This document shows, one piece after another, positions 52,287 through 60,717 of a stretch of DNA of 64,000 bases. Source of the DNA: Micromonospora sp. 15K316 (GTDB lineage: Bacteria; Actinomycetota; Actinomycetes; Mycobacteriales; Micromonosporaceae); assembly GCF_004348525.1 (NCBI RefSeq), contig NZ_SMKG01000007.1:16880-80879 (forward strand), given 5' to 3'. Position numbers and translations under genes: made by a program. Below the pieces are notes generated by a model, which saw nothing but the letters and a program-made list of their open reading frames with translations, was not told the origin of the DNA and searched no databases. Positions within the stretch are counted from its first letter, which is position 1, and each line of letters begins with the position of its first letter.

Positions 52287-52328
52287 AAGGCGGTTCGTGT
52301 ACCGCCACATCCGCTTTCACGTCTCCCA
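52287..52328. repeat. Flank repeat, copy 1
   Basis: Matches 55202-55244 at most positions, with an exact 24-base run (GTACCGCCACATCCGCTTTC continuing ACGT). Weaker similarity continues some 40 bases to the left. It lies to the left of the MFS/ArsR block; the second copy adjoins the tRNA fragment. Confidence 0.7.
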
Positions 52329-52526
52329 GCCCAGGAATCGTGCGTGGACCGGATGTGGCAGAACCCGAACCGCGTTCCCGCAGTTCAGGGGCCTGCTGTG
52401 TCATTTTCGGCTGTTCGTGGTCGGGCATCGTAGGCAGGTCGGGACTCCGGCCGAGGACCCCAACCGGATCGTCGGCTCCGTAGCGGCCGACGGCGCTCTC
52501 GCTTGGCGATCACCACTGTTCGACGG

Positions 52527-52561
52527 ACGGGGCCGCCCGCCGTCGGGGCGGGCGGCCCCGT
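52527..52561 (-). terminator. Hairpin terminator after MFS gene
   Basis: A perfect 15-bp stem (52527-52541 with 52547-52561) with a five-base loop lies after the stop of the leftward MFS gene. Confidence 0.85.
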
Positions 52562-52589
52562 CAGGCAGATCTGCCGGAGCGGCAGTCTT

Positions 52590-53855
52590 CTAGCCAGGCA
52601 ACAGCGACCCGTCCACCTGTCGTCGGACCAGCACCATCGTCAATGCCCCCGCGAGAAGGAACAGCACGCCGAGAAGAATCCAACCGGGCAAACCGTGCTG
52701 AATCGCGGTCGCCGTCACGACCAGCGGCGCGAGCATCGAGCCCAGTGCCGCTCCGGTCTGGCTGACACCCTGGTACGCGCCGACGTTGGCCGGGTCGGCA
52801 AGCTCGAAGGCGAGCGTCCAACTGCCTGCCTCGGACAGGATCTCGGCGAGGCTGTGTGCCACGGTCGCGAGCATCAGCATCACCACGACGACAGCGATCG
52901 CGCCGTAGGCGGACAGGGCGTACAGGCCACAGGCCAGCGCGAGCAAGGTACCGGCCACGCCGACCGCGCGGCCGGCCGAGCGGATGGCTTTCGCCCCGCG
53001 TGCCGCCCAGACCTGAAGTAGGGACACGATGACGGTATTCAATGCCAACAGCGCAGCGATGGTCGCCGGGGGTGCCTTCGTCGAGCCGGCGACCCAGAGT
53101 GGTACCCCCACCGTGAGCATGCCGACCTGCATGCTCATGACGGCGTAGAGGCCGGTGATGGCCAGATAGGTCCGGTCGCGCAGTGGTGATTGGCGTACGC
53201 CGGCCGTCCGAGACCCGTCGGTCGCGGTGCGTTCGGCGCCGCGGTCCATCCGGCGCAGCAAGAATGCGGAGACGAACAGCAGTGCTCCGGTGGTGAGCAT
53301 CGCCAGCAGATATGCCAGTTTCGTGTCGAGCACGAGGGCGACGGCTGCCAGCGCGGTTCCCACGCCGATGAAAGCGTTGGTGACCACCCGCAGGCGGGCG
53401 CGCATCTCCACGCGGTCCGGGCCGGTGAACGACTCGGCGATCATCGTCGTCAGGGCGGTGCGCTGCATGGCCTGTTGTCCGACGGCGGCGCAGGCGACGA
53501 CAACGAACGCGGCCGGGGTGTGCGCCAGGAGGTAGGCCACCAGCGCCAGGCCCTGGCCGGCGGTCGTGGCGAGCAGCACCCGGCGCGCGCCGACGACACG
53601 GGCCAGGTAGCCCGCAGCCAGCGCGGCGGGGACGGCGACCGCCCCGGCGATCGTCAACCCGAGCGCGACCGTGGTCGCGGCGAAGCCGGCGACGTGGGTG
53701 AAGAACATCACGCTGACGCTGAAGAAGACTCCCTTGGAAAGCGAGCTGGTCATGGTGGCCCAGGTCAGCGCGCGGGCGACGGGATCGTCCGGACGCAGGT
53801 ACCGCCGAACCCAGCCGGCCGCCGCCGACCTGTGGCGGTCTGTCACAAGAAGCAT
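52590..53855 (-). CDS. MFS transporter
   Basis: A 421-aa protein with about 12 membrane helices (for example GVFFSVSVMFFTHVAGFAAT, TIAALLALNTVIVSLLQVWA, IAVVVVMLMLATVAHSLAEI). It resembles exporters of the MFS drug or siderophore families. The start at 53855 (ATG) suits a leaderless message; a GTG at 53888 is an alternative. It is divergent from the ArsR/DUF5937 regulator 57 bases away, which probably controls it. Confidence 0.87.
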   Translation of the reverse strand: MLLVTDRHRSAAAGWVRRYLRPDDPVARALTWATMTSSLSKGVFFSVSVMFFTHVAGFAATTVALGLTIAGAVAVPAALAAGYLARVVGARRVLLATTAGQGLALVAYLLAHTPAAFVVVACAAVGQQAMQRTALTTMIAESFTGPDRVEMRARLRVVTNAFIGVGTALAAVALVLDTKLAYLLAMLTTGALLFVSAFLLRRMDRGAERTATDGSRTAGVRQSPLRDRTYLAITGLYAVMSMQVGMLTVGVPLWVAGSTKAPPATIAALLALNTVIVSLLQVWAARGAKAIRSAGRAVGVAGTLLALACGLYALSAYGAIAVVVVMLMLATVAHSLAEILSEAGSWTLAFELADPANVGAYQGVSQTGAALGSMLAPLVVTATAIQHGLPGWILLGVLFLLAGALTMVLVRRQVDGSLLPG

Positions 53856-53912
53856 GCCGTCAGTTGTCGCAGCGTACTGGCCGGCCACGCCAACGATGTA
53901 GCCTTTTGCTTC
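53856..53912. promoter_or_regulatory. Divergent promoter region of MFS and ArsR genes
   Basis: Only 57 bases separate the two start codons. It contains GATGTAGCCTTTTGC, with TAGCCT about eight bases before the regulator's ATG. Both genes appear leaderless, so one bound regulator would cover both promoters. Confidence 0.5.
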
Positions 53913-54884
53913 ATGGTCCGGTACGAGCTGCTCGGCATGGATGTCGCCGATCTCCGATTCGCGGTGTCCCCGCTCAACGAGGCGGTGCTGTCCCTGCGGG
54001 CTTGGCGCGATCCAGGACGATATCCGCTTCAGTTGCGCTGGCTACGCACGCTCGAAGCCGTGCGCGACAGCCTTGACGAGGCCATGCTGCTCGCATTGAC
54101 GGACGTACGGCTGTGGACGCCGGATTTTCTCAACCCGCGTCCGCACTCACCGCTGACCCGCTTCGACGACGAACTCGCGAGACTGGCCAGTAACGACCCG
54201 GCGGTCATCGAACGAGACCTGCGAGCGGTGCACGGCGCGACGCCACTTCCCGAACCACTACAGGGTTCCGCCGCGGAGGTGCTCAATCGGATCATCGATG
54301 CGCTCGCCGCGTACTGGCGGTGCTGTTTCGAGCCGCACTGGCCCCGGATGCGGGCGGTCCTCGAAGGCGACGTCACGTTCCGAGGACGACAAATCGCCCA
54401 GCGGGGTCTCGCCACGATGCTCAGCGGATTGTCGGACGCGGTGCGGCTCGTCGGAAACGTGGTCGAGGTACGGCTGCGCTCGAAGCTCGACTACGCGCGA
54501 CCGGCCAATGGCGAGCTGACCCTGGTGCCGAGCCTGTGGACCACCAACGCCTCGACACCCATCTCGGCCGACGAGCCACCGATGATCCTCTATTCCGCGC
54601 GTGGCGCGGCGACCCTGTGGGAGCCGCAGACCCTGCCCGCGCCGGACGGTCTCGCCGGACTTCTGGGCACCACTCGGGCCGGTCTGCTCAACCATCTCGA
54701 CACGCCCGCCTCCTCCACCGAGTTGGCCGCCCGCCTCGGCGTCACCCCGACCGCGGTCAATCAGCACCTTCGGGCCTTGCGTGCGGGCGGACTGCTGGTC
54801 GGCACCCGACACGGCCGATCGGTGCTCTACCGCCGCTCCGACCTCGGCGACATGTTGGTCGCCTCGGCCGCGCCGCATTCGTGA
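53913..54884 (+). CDS. ArsR-family regulator with DUF5937 N-terminal domain
   Basis: A 323-aa protein. The N-terminal 230 residues match the DUF5937 type (RFAVSPLNEAVLSLRAW, LNRIIDALAAYWRCCFEPHW), and the C-terminal winged helix is LLNHLDTPASSTELAARLGVTPTAVNQHLRALRAGGLLVGTRHGRSVLYRR, as in ArsR/HTH_20 proteins. No metal Cys motif, so the inducer is probably a small organic compound. Divergent from the MFS exporter. Confidence 0.88.
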   Translation: MVRYELLGMDVADLRFAVSPLNEAVLSLRAWRDPGRYPLQLRWLRTLEAVRDSLDEAMLLALTDVRLWTPDFLNPRPHSPLTRFDDELARLASNDPAVIERDLRAVHGATPLPEPLQGSAAEVLNRIIDALAAYWRCCFEPHWPRMRAVLEGDVTFRGRQIAQRGLATMLSGLSDAVRLVGNVVEVRLRSKLDYARPANGELTLVPSLWTTNASTPISADEPPMILYSARGAATLWEPQTLPAPDGLAGLLGTTRAGLLNHLDTPASSTELAARLGVTPTAVNQHLRALRAGGLLVGTRHGRSVLYRRSDLGDMLVASAAPHS

Positions 54885-55260
54885 GGCCCTCGTAGGCCGG
54901 ATGGCCGAGAACTACTGCCGAGCCGCGAGAGGAGCCCAGCCCTTGAGCGACCTTCATGCCGCTGAAAAGCGCGCTGCCAGCTCAGCCAGGTGGTCAGCAG
55001 CCCATCGGCGCAGCCGTCCATCAACATCGGCGGACCGCCAGACACCGCCCCGGCGCGACACCTCCGGCACCGCTCACACCAGCAAAGCCCAACCCGAGGG
55101 CGTACCTGATCCGGTCGATCCTCGCGGCCCTCGGAGCACTCGGTCGTCCGCGTACGACGACGGCCGCACCACGCAGACGCCCAGGTCTCGGCGCGTTCGC
55201 CAAGCCGGCTCGGGTACCGCCACATCCGCTTTCACGTTTGCCCAGCTCAAAGGCTGGAGG
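54885..55260. other. Flanking region left of the attachment site
   Basis: About 375 bases with no confident gene. It includes the second copy of the flank repeat (55202-55244) and a short dyad CCAGC...GCTGG at 55242-55257, likely the terminator of the tRNA gene before the element entered. Confidence 0.4.
55202..55244. repeat. Flank repeat, copy 2
   Basis: Diverged direct copy of 52287-52328, ending 16 bases left of the tRNA fragment. The two copies bracket about 2.9 kb with the MFS and ArsR genes. Confidence 0.7.
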
Positions 55261-55303
55261 TGGGGCGGGCGGGACTCGAACCCGCGACCGAGGGATTATG
55301 AGT
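55261..55303 (-). other. tRNA 3' fragment (CAT anticodon): attachment site of the integrated element
   Basis: Minus-strand sequence reads as a tRNA from anticodon loop CTCATAA, through the 39-43 stem strand, variable loop, T arm (GCGGGTTCGAGTCCCGC), acceptor strand and discriminator A. The anticodon is CAT (Met or Ile2 type). The 27-31 partner strand is absent: bases right of 55303 do not pair, so the 5' half is missing. The break at the anticodon loop is where actinobacterial elements recombine. The intact tRNA should lie at the far right end of the element. Confidence 0.8.
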
Positions 55304-55507
55304 GGCCCTCGTGGCGGAGACTGCGCCCACTAGCTGCAACTACAGCCACAGTCGAGGCGACTCTCCCGCACTGCAACCACTCGAACCACCCTCACTTCGC
55401 ACCACAAGCGGCACCACGCGCTCTATGCCGATCGGTCGATCCCATGAGAACCTGAATCCCTCGCGTGATCACACGACTACCTACGGCTATCTCCGCTGGA
55501 GGCGCGC

Positions 55508-56347
55508 ATGGCCCAGATGTCGCTCTTCGGTCCCAGTGACGCGGGACCTGACCCGAAGCCGGCCGACGACCGCCCTGTGCGGCTACAGCTCCTGATCACT
55601 GTGAAGGCTGCACCGAACCCCTCAGAGAAGTACGGAGAGACCGTTTGCGTAGCGGGGCTGCGGACGGACGTGCTGCGGCCGACGTGGGTTCGCCTCTACC
55701 CGATCAACTTCCGGCATCTCGACAGTGACGAGGCGTTCAAGAAGTACGACATCATCTCCGTCGATGCCAAACCGGCGCGGCAGGATCAGCGGCGCGAAAG
55801 TTGGAAGCCGATCATGGACAGGATTCAGAAGGAGCGCCATCTCGACGGCTGGAGGTCTCGACAGCCGTTGCTTGATCCGGCTATCGAGGATTCGATGTGT
55901 CGCCTCAACCGCGACGCTCAGGAGCGCGCTGACGCGCAATCGCTGGCACTCGTGCGGCCCAAGGAGGTTCACGATCTCAAGGTCAAGCCGCACCCTGGCT
56001 GGAGCGCTGACGAGCAGCGCAAGATCGAGGCGTACGCGAGTCAACCGGACCTCTTCAGCGGCCGGAGCAGATCTCCGCTACAGGCGCCCCGCTTCAAGGC
56101 GGCGTACCACTACCGCTGCCAGGAACCCGGGTGCAACGGACACAAGCAGCACATCATCGACTGGGAGTTGGTAGCGCTACAGCGTCGGCTCGCTGGCTAC
56201 TCCGACGCCGCGCTTCGGGATGCGCTGGAGGCCAAATTTCTGGAGGAGATGTGCGCGCCTAACCGTGACGTCGCCTTCTACGTCGGCAACCAGGCCAAGC
56301 GCGTTCACGTTTTCAGCGTGCTGGGCGTGTACTGGCCGAAGCGATAG
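55508..56347 (+). CDS. Unknown Cys/His protein, element cargo
   Basis: A 279-aa protein. Residues near 205-225 read YHYRCQEPGCNGHKQHIIDWE, a possible zinc site (CxxxxCxGH...H). The first half has an Arg/Lys-rich alpha/beta domain (LQLLITVKAAPNPSEKYGETV, LRPTWVRLYPINFRHLD). No membrane segment or nuclease motif was recognised. GGAGG lies five bases before the ATG. Its 3' end overlaps the convergent DUF488 gene by 35 bases. Together they could be a cargo module; function unknown. Confidence 0.75.
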   Translation: MAQMSLFGPSDAGPDPKPADDRPVRLQLLITVKAAPNPSEKYGETVCVAGLRTDVLRPTWVRLYPINFRHLDSDEAFKKYDIISVDAKPARQDQRRESWKPIMDRIQKERHLDGWRSRQPLLDPAIEDSMCRLNRDAQERADAQSLALVRPKEVHDLKVKPHPGWSADEQRKIEAYASQPDLFSGRSRSPLQAPRFKAAYHYRCQEPGCNGHKQHIIDWELVALQRRLAGYSDAALRDALEAKFLEEMCAPNRDVAFYVGNQAKRVHVFSVLGVYWPKR

Positions 56348-56792
56348 GCATACGGTCTTCGAGCGCGCGCATCACGACCTGGCGGTGGCACCGACTCTCA
56401 TCCGCCTCGAAACAGAGCAGCGCCACCAGCTCGCGTTGCGCCGTCTCGGCGAGCGCATCGAGCGCTGCCAGGGACTCAGCGTGACGCAGCCGAGAGGCAT
56501 ACACCGCCCGCGCAGATCGCAACTCCTCGGAGTTGCCACCGAACCCTGGGCGGTTCTCCTTCGGATTACCAAGCTCCCGACGGTGCTCGTAGACGATGCC
56601 TTGCGCGGCGAGCGCCTGACTGAGGGCTGACTTGCTGAAGCCACGCTTGCGAGAGATCGGCGTCATCCGAACATCGACTAGGCGCGTGACGCCCATGTCC
56701 GCGAGGCCGGTCACAAACTCATCGATGGAGCGGCCCTCGTAGCCGACACCCAGGATACCGGCCCGGTGACTCACAGCTAAGGTGGCGCTCAT
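56313..56792 (-). CDS. DUF488 family protein
   Basis: A 159-aa protein matching DUF488: ILGVGYEGRSIDEFVTGLA, RLVDVRMTPISRKRGFSKSA, GIVYEHRRELG and VALLCFEADESRCHRQVV. The conserved Arg, Asp, Cys and His residues suggest an enzyme site but the family has no established activity. AAAGGG precedes the ATG by about eight bases. It overlaps its convergent partner by 35 bases, a tight arrangement that suggests the two genes travel together. Confidence 0.88.
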   Translation of the reverse strand: MSATLAVSHRAGILGVGYEGRSIDEFVTGLADMGVTRLVDVRMTPISRKRGFSKSALSQALAAQGIVYEHRRELGNPKENRPGFGGNSEELRSARAVYASRLRHAESLAALDALAETAQRELVALLCFEADESRCHRQVVMRALEDRMPIASASTRPAR

Positions 56793-56972
56793 CGGAACAC
56801 CCTTTCATGACCCGTCCGCCAAGACCATCGGGACGGCCAAGAAATGTGCCGCCCTGCACAGCTCCGAACGGAAGCGACCGCAGAAGGCAACGGGTTGACT
56901 CAGGGCTCTCAGCGGGGCGGCCTACGCGGGTCGGTCGCGGTGATCGGTGCTCGTTGTGGGAGGGGCTGAACC

Positions 56973-57187
56973 ATCTCCGCATCTCCGCATCTCCGCAAAC
57001 ATGGCTGTGAGCTGGGCGAATGCTTGCGGAGATGCGGAGTTCCGTTGAGGGAGATCTCCGCAAGAGAGGTTCATCTCCGCAAGATCGTGCGGAGATGCGG
57101 AGATCGATGGTTCCTGATGGTCTGATCTCCGCAGGCTGTTTCCCCTGGTGAGGGTGGGTTGCTGCGGCGTTGCGGAGATGCGGAGAT
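56973..57187. repeat. Octamer iteron cluster, candidate replication origin
   Basis: Eleven exact copies of GCGGAGAT (either strand) plus one with a two-base change lie in 215 bases. Three are in tandem at 56973-56996, pairs at 57089-57104 and 57172-57187, singles at 57026, 57054, 57073 and 57125. The last reach to 13 bases from the stop of the replication ATPase gene. An iteron cluster next to rep genes fits an origin or a Rep operator. Confidence 0.75.
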
Positions 57188-57200
57188 GGTTCAGCGGGTT

Positions 57201-58763
57201 TCAGCTGTCGTGGCGTTCGACCCAGAACACGGCCCGGTCTCCGCGCTCGTTCTTCCCGGCGCGGATGACGTGATCGCCGCGCCACCGGCCGGCTTGCCCG
57301 GTGAGCAGCCGGCCGAGTTGCAGCGGGTTGGGTAGGCGGCCGTTGTGGGTGGTGATGAACTGCCCATCCCACGGGTCATGTTCGTCGCTGCCGAGGTGCA
57401 TGGGCTCGGCGTCACGGCGCAGGTCAGCGGCCGTCAGACGTCGACCGCCGTGGCGCTCATGCCAGGTGGTGAGGAACGCGCGCCAGCGCGTTTCGTCTTC
57501 ATCGATCTCCCGTACCTCAGCCGCGTTGGACAGGAACCCGTCGACGCCGTGATGGGCCAGGAATCCCCCGAGGGCTTGCGCCCACGGCGTGAACTGCCGC
57601 ATTGATAACCCGGCCGCCCGGGGCGCTCCCTGCCGCGTCCAATCGAGCACCAGCACGAGCAGGTGCCACAGCACCGTGAGTTGGTTCGCCGGGGCAGTGA
57701 TCCACTGGTCAAGATGCGGAATACCGAACGCCGTTTGGTCGCGCAGTTCGGGGCGGGGCATGTCCGGGTCGAGATGCACCCGGACGGTGCGGGAAGCCAT
57801 GTCCCCGCCGACTTGCAAGTTGTTGCCTGTGGCCATCCACAACCGGTCGTTGACGGTGGCGATGTTGCGCGACGCGCCCAACTGCCGGTCGGACCACACG
57901 CCGTTGGTGACCAGCTGGGCGAGCACGGCGGAGTCGATGACGGTGCCCTCGGCGAGGTTGTCCCAGATGACCACGCCGACCTGCTCGGCGAACACGGCAG
58001 TGATGGACTTGCGTAGTTCCTCGTCGGAGTAGGCCCAGTTCATGACGCGCTGCCCGTAGAGCATTCCCGGCCCGGCGGTCAGGATCGTCTTCCCGCTCGA
58101 TGGCATGGTGGCGTCGATGAGCGCGAACGGGGTCAGGGATCGGGTGAAGTGCCGCAGGATCGGCGTTGCCAGCAGCGCCACGTAGTTGGCCCGGTCCGCC
58201 GCGCTGGCCCACGGAAAATCACGCAGGAACCGGCCGAGCAGGAACGTCTTCGCCTCGGCTACCTGCTGCGGGGTCGGCTCGTCGGGAACGGCCGGCAGCG
58301 CCACCCGGGTTGCCAGGTACAGGCCGGTGGCCTTGTCGTAGCCGGGGGTCTGCAACAGGGTGCCGTCGCGCCGCAGCACCGGTGCGCCGATGATGCCGCG
58401 CAGCGGCGCCACACCCGGCCACGTCTTCCCCGCCAGCACCGACGACAGGGTGTCCCGGGGCGGGGTGACTTCCTCCTCGTACATCTCCGGGTCACCGCCG
58501 TCGCCCTTGCGGGTCTTCATCCGGTAGACGTAGGCGTGTTCGGCGAGCAGCCCTGCCAGCCCGGCCGGTGTGACCACGCTGGCGGACACCGGCAACGGCG
58601 AGTCCTCGTCGGCGGCTGGCGCGAGGTCACCCGAGACGGCTTCCATGTGCACCAGCGACCCGGCCGACACGTACGTGTCCGGCAGAAGCCCGTCTGTCAG
58701 GGCGGCTTTTAGGGTGCGGATGGTTTCTGGGCCGGTGCCGATCTGCAAGCGGGTGCTGCTCAT
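57201..58763 (-). CDS. Replication ATPase/helicase-like protein
   Basis: A 520-aa protein. Walker A is ATMPSSGKTIL near residue 222 and Walker B VVIWDN near 263; ATGNNLQVGGDMASRTVRVHL resembles the sensor part of DUF927-type and phage primase-associated ATPases. An N-terminal domain of about 200 residues precedes it. The ATG overlaps the Prim-Pol stop by four bases (ATGA), so they act together: primase-polymerase plus helicase. Iterons lie just after the stop. Confidence 0.8.
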   Translation of the reverse strand: MSSTRLQIGTGPETIRTLKAALTDGLLPDTYVSAGSLVHMEAVSGDLAPAADEDSPLPVSASVVTPAGLAGLLAEHAYVYRMKTRKGDGGDPEMYEEEVTPPRDTLSSVLAGKTWPGVAPLRGIIGAPVLRRDGTLLQTPGYDKATGLYLATRVALPAVPDEPTPQQVAEAKTFLLGRFLRDFPWASAADRANYVALLATPILRHFTRSLTPFALIDATMPSSGKTILTAGPGMLYGQRVMNWAYSDEELRKSITAVFAEQVGVVIWDNLAEGTVIDSAVLAQLVTNGVWSDRQLGASRNIATVNDRLWMATGNNLQVGGDMASRTVRVHLDPDMPRPELRDQTAFGIPHLDQWITAPANQLTVLWHLLVLVLDWTRQGAPRAAGLSMRQFTPWAQALGGFLAHHGVDGFLSNAAEVREIDEDETRWRAFLTTWHERHGGRRLTAADLRRDAEPMHLGSDEHDPWDGQFITTHNGRLPNPLQLGRLLTGQAGRWRGDHVIRAGKNERGDRAVFWVERHDS

Positions 58764-59758
58764 GCTGCCCTCCCGGAGTTGTTCAGGTGGCGGGGCTGAC
58801 GTGCGCCGACGTGTAGCCCGGATGCGATCGTGCGGGCAATCTCCCGATCGCTGAGCGGTCGGCGGCCGGGCAGGGACCGGGCGGCCGGTTCCAGCACGGC
58901 GTACACGTCCGCGTCGGTGAGCGCGCCTCCCGCGGCGAGCTGCCCGAGCGCCACCGCGCTGGCGAACAGGGCCGCGTTACGGCCGCCCTCGGCGGCGCCG
59001 GTCAGGTGGTCGACCTGCCGGCGGATCGCGGCAGCGACGTACCGACCGCGCCGGTCCGCTGGCAGCGCGACGGCCGCCGGCCGGTACGCCGGCCGCTCGT
59101 GCGGCGCGGTCAGCGTGGCGACCCACTCGGGCAGCGGCGCGGGCTCGCAGTCCAACGCCACCACGTAGGGTCGGCTGGCGACCGTCGAGCCGGCGGCCAC
59201 GACGTAGCCGCCGTGCGCGCGGGTGTCGACCTTCCACCCGAGGCCGCGTCCCCGGCCGCTGGTGGTGTTCCGCAGCTTCGGGCCGGCGTCGGGGTGGCGG
59301 TAGTAGAGGTGGCTACCGCCGCTGGGCGTGACCACCGTGTGGGTCACCTCGATCCCACCGTGGCGGGCGGCGAGCGCGGCGAACACGTCCGCACCGTCAC
59401 GCGCTCCCTCCCACTGCAGGGGCGGGGCGTCGCCGGGGTGCTTGGGCAGGTCCAGGTCGACCACCACCAACCCCGACGGGCCGCACGCCACACCGATTCC
59501 GTACGGGCGGGTCGACCACGCCCGGCGAATCCGGTCGGGGTCGGTGGTGGCCCGTTCCTCCCACCCGACGTGACGGCCGGCGGCCCGGCAGCGCGGGTCG
59601 GTCAGGTCGCAGCGTTCGGCGGTGCAGCGGGCCGGGAACGCCGGACGCTTCGGCTCATCCGCGTCGGCGAGACGCGGGCGGTCGGGACGTAGCGGGAACA
59701 CATGCCAGCCACGCGCAGCACAGGCCAGCGCGGCGGCCAAAAGGTCAGGACGGGACAC
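58760..59758 (-). CDS. Prim-Pol replication protein (bifunctional DNA primase/polymerase)
   Basis: A 332-aa protein. The Prim-Pol core has GLVVVDLDLPKH (two metal Asp), SGGSHLYYRHP (conserved His) and KVDTRAHGGYVVAAGS. A C-terminal helical part (RNAALFASAVALGQLAAGG) is the PriCT-type domain. AICEs of one group replicate by such Prim-Pol proteins instead of RepSA. GTG at 59758 with GGGAG upstream. Confidence 0.88.
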   Translation of the reverse strand: MSRPDLLAAALACAARGWHVFPLRPDRPRLADADEPKRPAFPARCTAERCDLTDPRCRAAGRHVGWEERATTDPDRIRRAWSTRPYGIGVACGPSGLVVVDLDLPKHPGDAPPLQWEGARDGADVFAALAARHGGIEVTHTVVTPSGGSHLYYRHPDAGPKLRNTTSGRGRGLGWKVDTRAHGGYVVAAGSTVASRPYVVALDCEPAPLPEWVATLTAPHERPAYRPAAVALPADRRGRYVAAAIRRQVDHLTGAAEGGRNAALFASAVALGQLAAGGALTDADVYAVLEPAARSLPGRRPLSDREIARTIASGLHVGARQPRHLNNSGRAA

Positions 59759-59786
59759 GAGGTCTCCCTTCCGAGTGATCGGAGAT

Positions 59787-60041
59787 TCAGGCGGCGGCGC
59801 GGCGGCGAGCGCGGGCGTTGTCGAGGTCGATCAGCAACCCGCCCGCCGTATCGGGCTGCCGCGCGGTGCGTTGGTGGCGCTCGTGCGCGCAGGCCGCGCA
59901 GTCACGCCGTTGCAGCCGGACGGGTCGGCCGCTCAGGCTGTCGGCGGCGGAGAGCAGCCGGCCGCAGAGGTGCGGGTAGGGCTCGGCGCCGGTCACCGGT
60001 CGGCCGAGCACCGTGCTTGCGGCGAGCCACCGGGCGGCCAC
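59787..60041 (-). CDS. Small element protein with Cys pair
   Basis: An 84-aa protein (starts VAARWLAASTVLGRPV). It has RRDCAACAHERHQR, a CxxC plus His group that may bind zinc. GTG at 60041; it begins four bases after the stop of the preceding gene. Common kind of small conserved AICE protein, function unknown. Confidence 0.6.
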   Translation of the reverse strand: MAARWLAASTVLGRPVTGAEPYPHLCGRLLSAADSLSGRPVRLQRRDCAACAHERHQRTARQPDTAGGLLIDLDNARARRRAAA

Positions 60042-60045
60042 CGGG

Positions 60046-60330
60046 TCACCGCCCCGGCCGAGGCCGGGCCGCGATCGCCGCGCGGCCTACCGCGTGCCGC
60101 ATGTCGCCGAGCAGCCCGACCAACTGACGGCGGGCGGTCACCTCGGTCGGGGCGAGGGCGACCCTGACGCGCACCTCGGCGTGCTCCCGTCCGGAGGCGG
60201 TGCGGACGCGCACGAGGACGGCGCGGGCGTGGCCGGCGTCGACCACGATTTCGTCGGATCGGTGCTCGCCGAGGTTGCAGCGGTGGTCGCGTCCGCACCA
60301 GTCGGTGTGTCCAGCGGACCGCCGGTTCAT
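60046..60330 (-). CDS. Small element protein (DUF6907-like)
   Basis: A 94-aa protein. HTDWCGRDHRCNLGEHRSD at the start resembles the WCxxDH...H pattern of DUF6907, followed by beta strands (RAVLVRVRTASGREHAEVRVRVAL). ATG overlaps the stop of the next upstream gene (ATGA). Function unknown. Confidence 0.65.
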   Translation of the reverse strand: MNRRSAGHTDWCGRDHRCNLGEHRSDEIVVDAGHARAVLVRVRTASGREHAEVRVRVALAPTEVTARRQLVGLLGDMRHAVGRAAIAARPRPGR

Positions 60331-60575
60331 CGGGTGGCCTCGGTGCGCAGCCGGCGGAAGTAGTTGAAGACGCGGCGGCCGGTGCGCAGCCGCAGCCCTC
60401 GGTCACAGCGGCGGCAGGCGCGGGGGCGGCGTAGGACGCGGGTGGTGATGTGGCCGGTTCCGGCGCACCGGTCGCAGCGTTTGAAGGGGCTCACCGCGCA
60501 CAGCCCGGCGTAACCGAGTGTGACGGCGGTGGGGATCGCGGTGAGGACGATAGCGGCGGTCAGGTGGGGGTTCAC
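60327..60575 (-). CDS. Small membrane protein with zinc-ribbon-like Cys
   Basis: An 82-aa protein. One N-terminal membrane helix (LTAAIVLTAIPTAVTLGYAGL) and CDRCAGTGH...CRRC, like a zinc ribbon. GTG at 60575 with GGGAGG upstream. It heads the leftward run of small replication-region genes. Such proteins occur beside traB in AICEs. Confidence 0.7.
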   Translation of the reverse strand: MNPHLTAAIVLTAIPTAVTLGYAGLCAVSPFKRCDRCAGTGHITTRVLRRPRACRRCDRGLRLRTGRRVFNYFRRLRTEATR

Positions 60576-60619
60576 AAGTGCCTCCCAGGGCCGTTTTCGG
60601 GTGCACGAGGCCGTGAGCT

Positions 60620-60704
60620 GCTAGCTACTAGCGGGCAGCTCATGATTCGGTTCGGGTGCTAGCGGGGGTGCTAGCGCTAGCAGGTCGGACCGCTAGCGCT
60701 AGCA
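60620..60704. repeat. CTAG-rich palindrome cluster, candidate clt or operator
   Basis: GCTAGC-type motifs repeat within 85 bases: 60620-60625, 60657-60664, the perfect palindrome 60669-60682, and 60691-60704. The octamer TGCTAGCG or its complement occurs four times. CTAG is rare in high-GC DNA, so the density is striking. It lies 14 bases after traB and ahead of the 82-aa gene. Confidence 0.7.
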
Positions 60705-60717
60705 CCCTGCGGAGTTG

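Larger units (their letters stand above)
51984..52589. other. Gene-poor stretch holding the first copy of a flank repeat
   Basis: About 600 bases. On the minus strand an 84-codon frame (52310-52056; NRLGACRDLVERGVGVRFHA) has moderate coding look but no ribosome site. The segment 52287-52328 is the diverged copy of sequence near 55202-55244. No known gene was recognised. Confidence 0.5.

Noticed and set aside
56973..57187. CRISPR array
   Set aside because: Octamers in both orientations with irregular spacing and no cas genes; iterons fit better.
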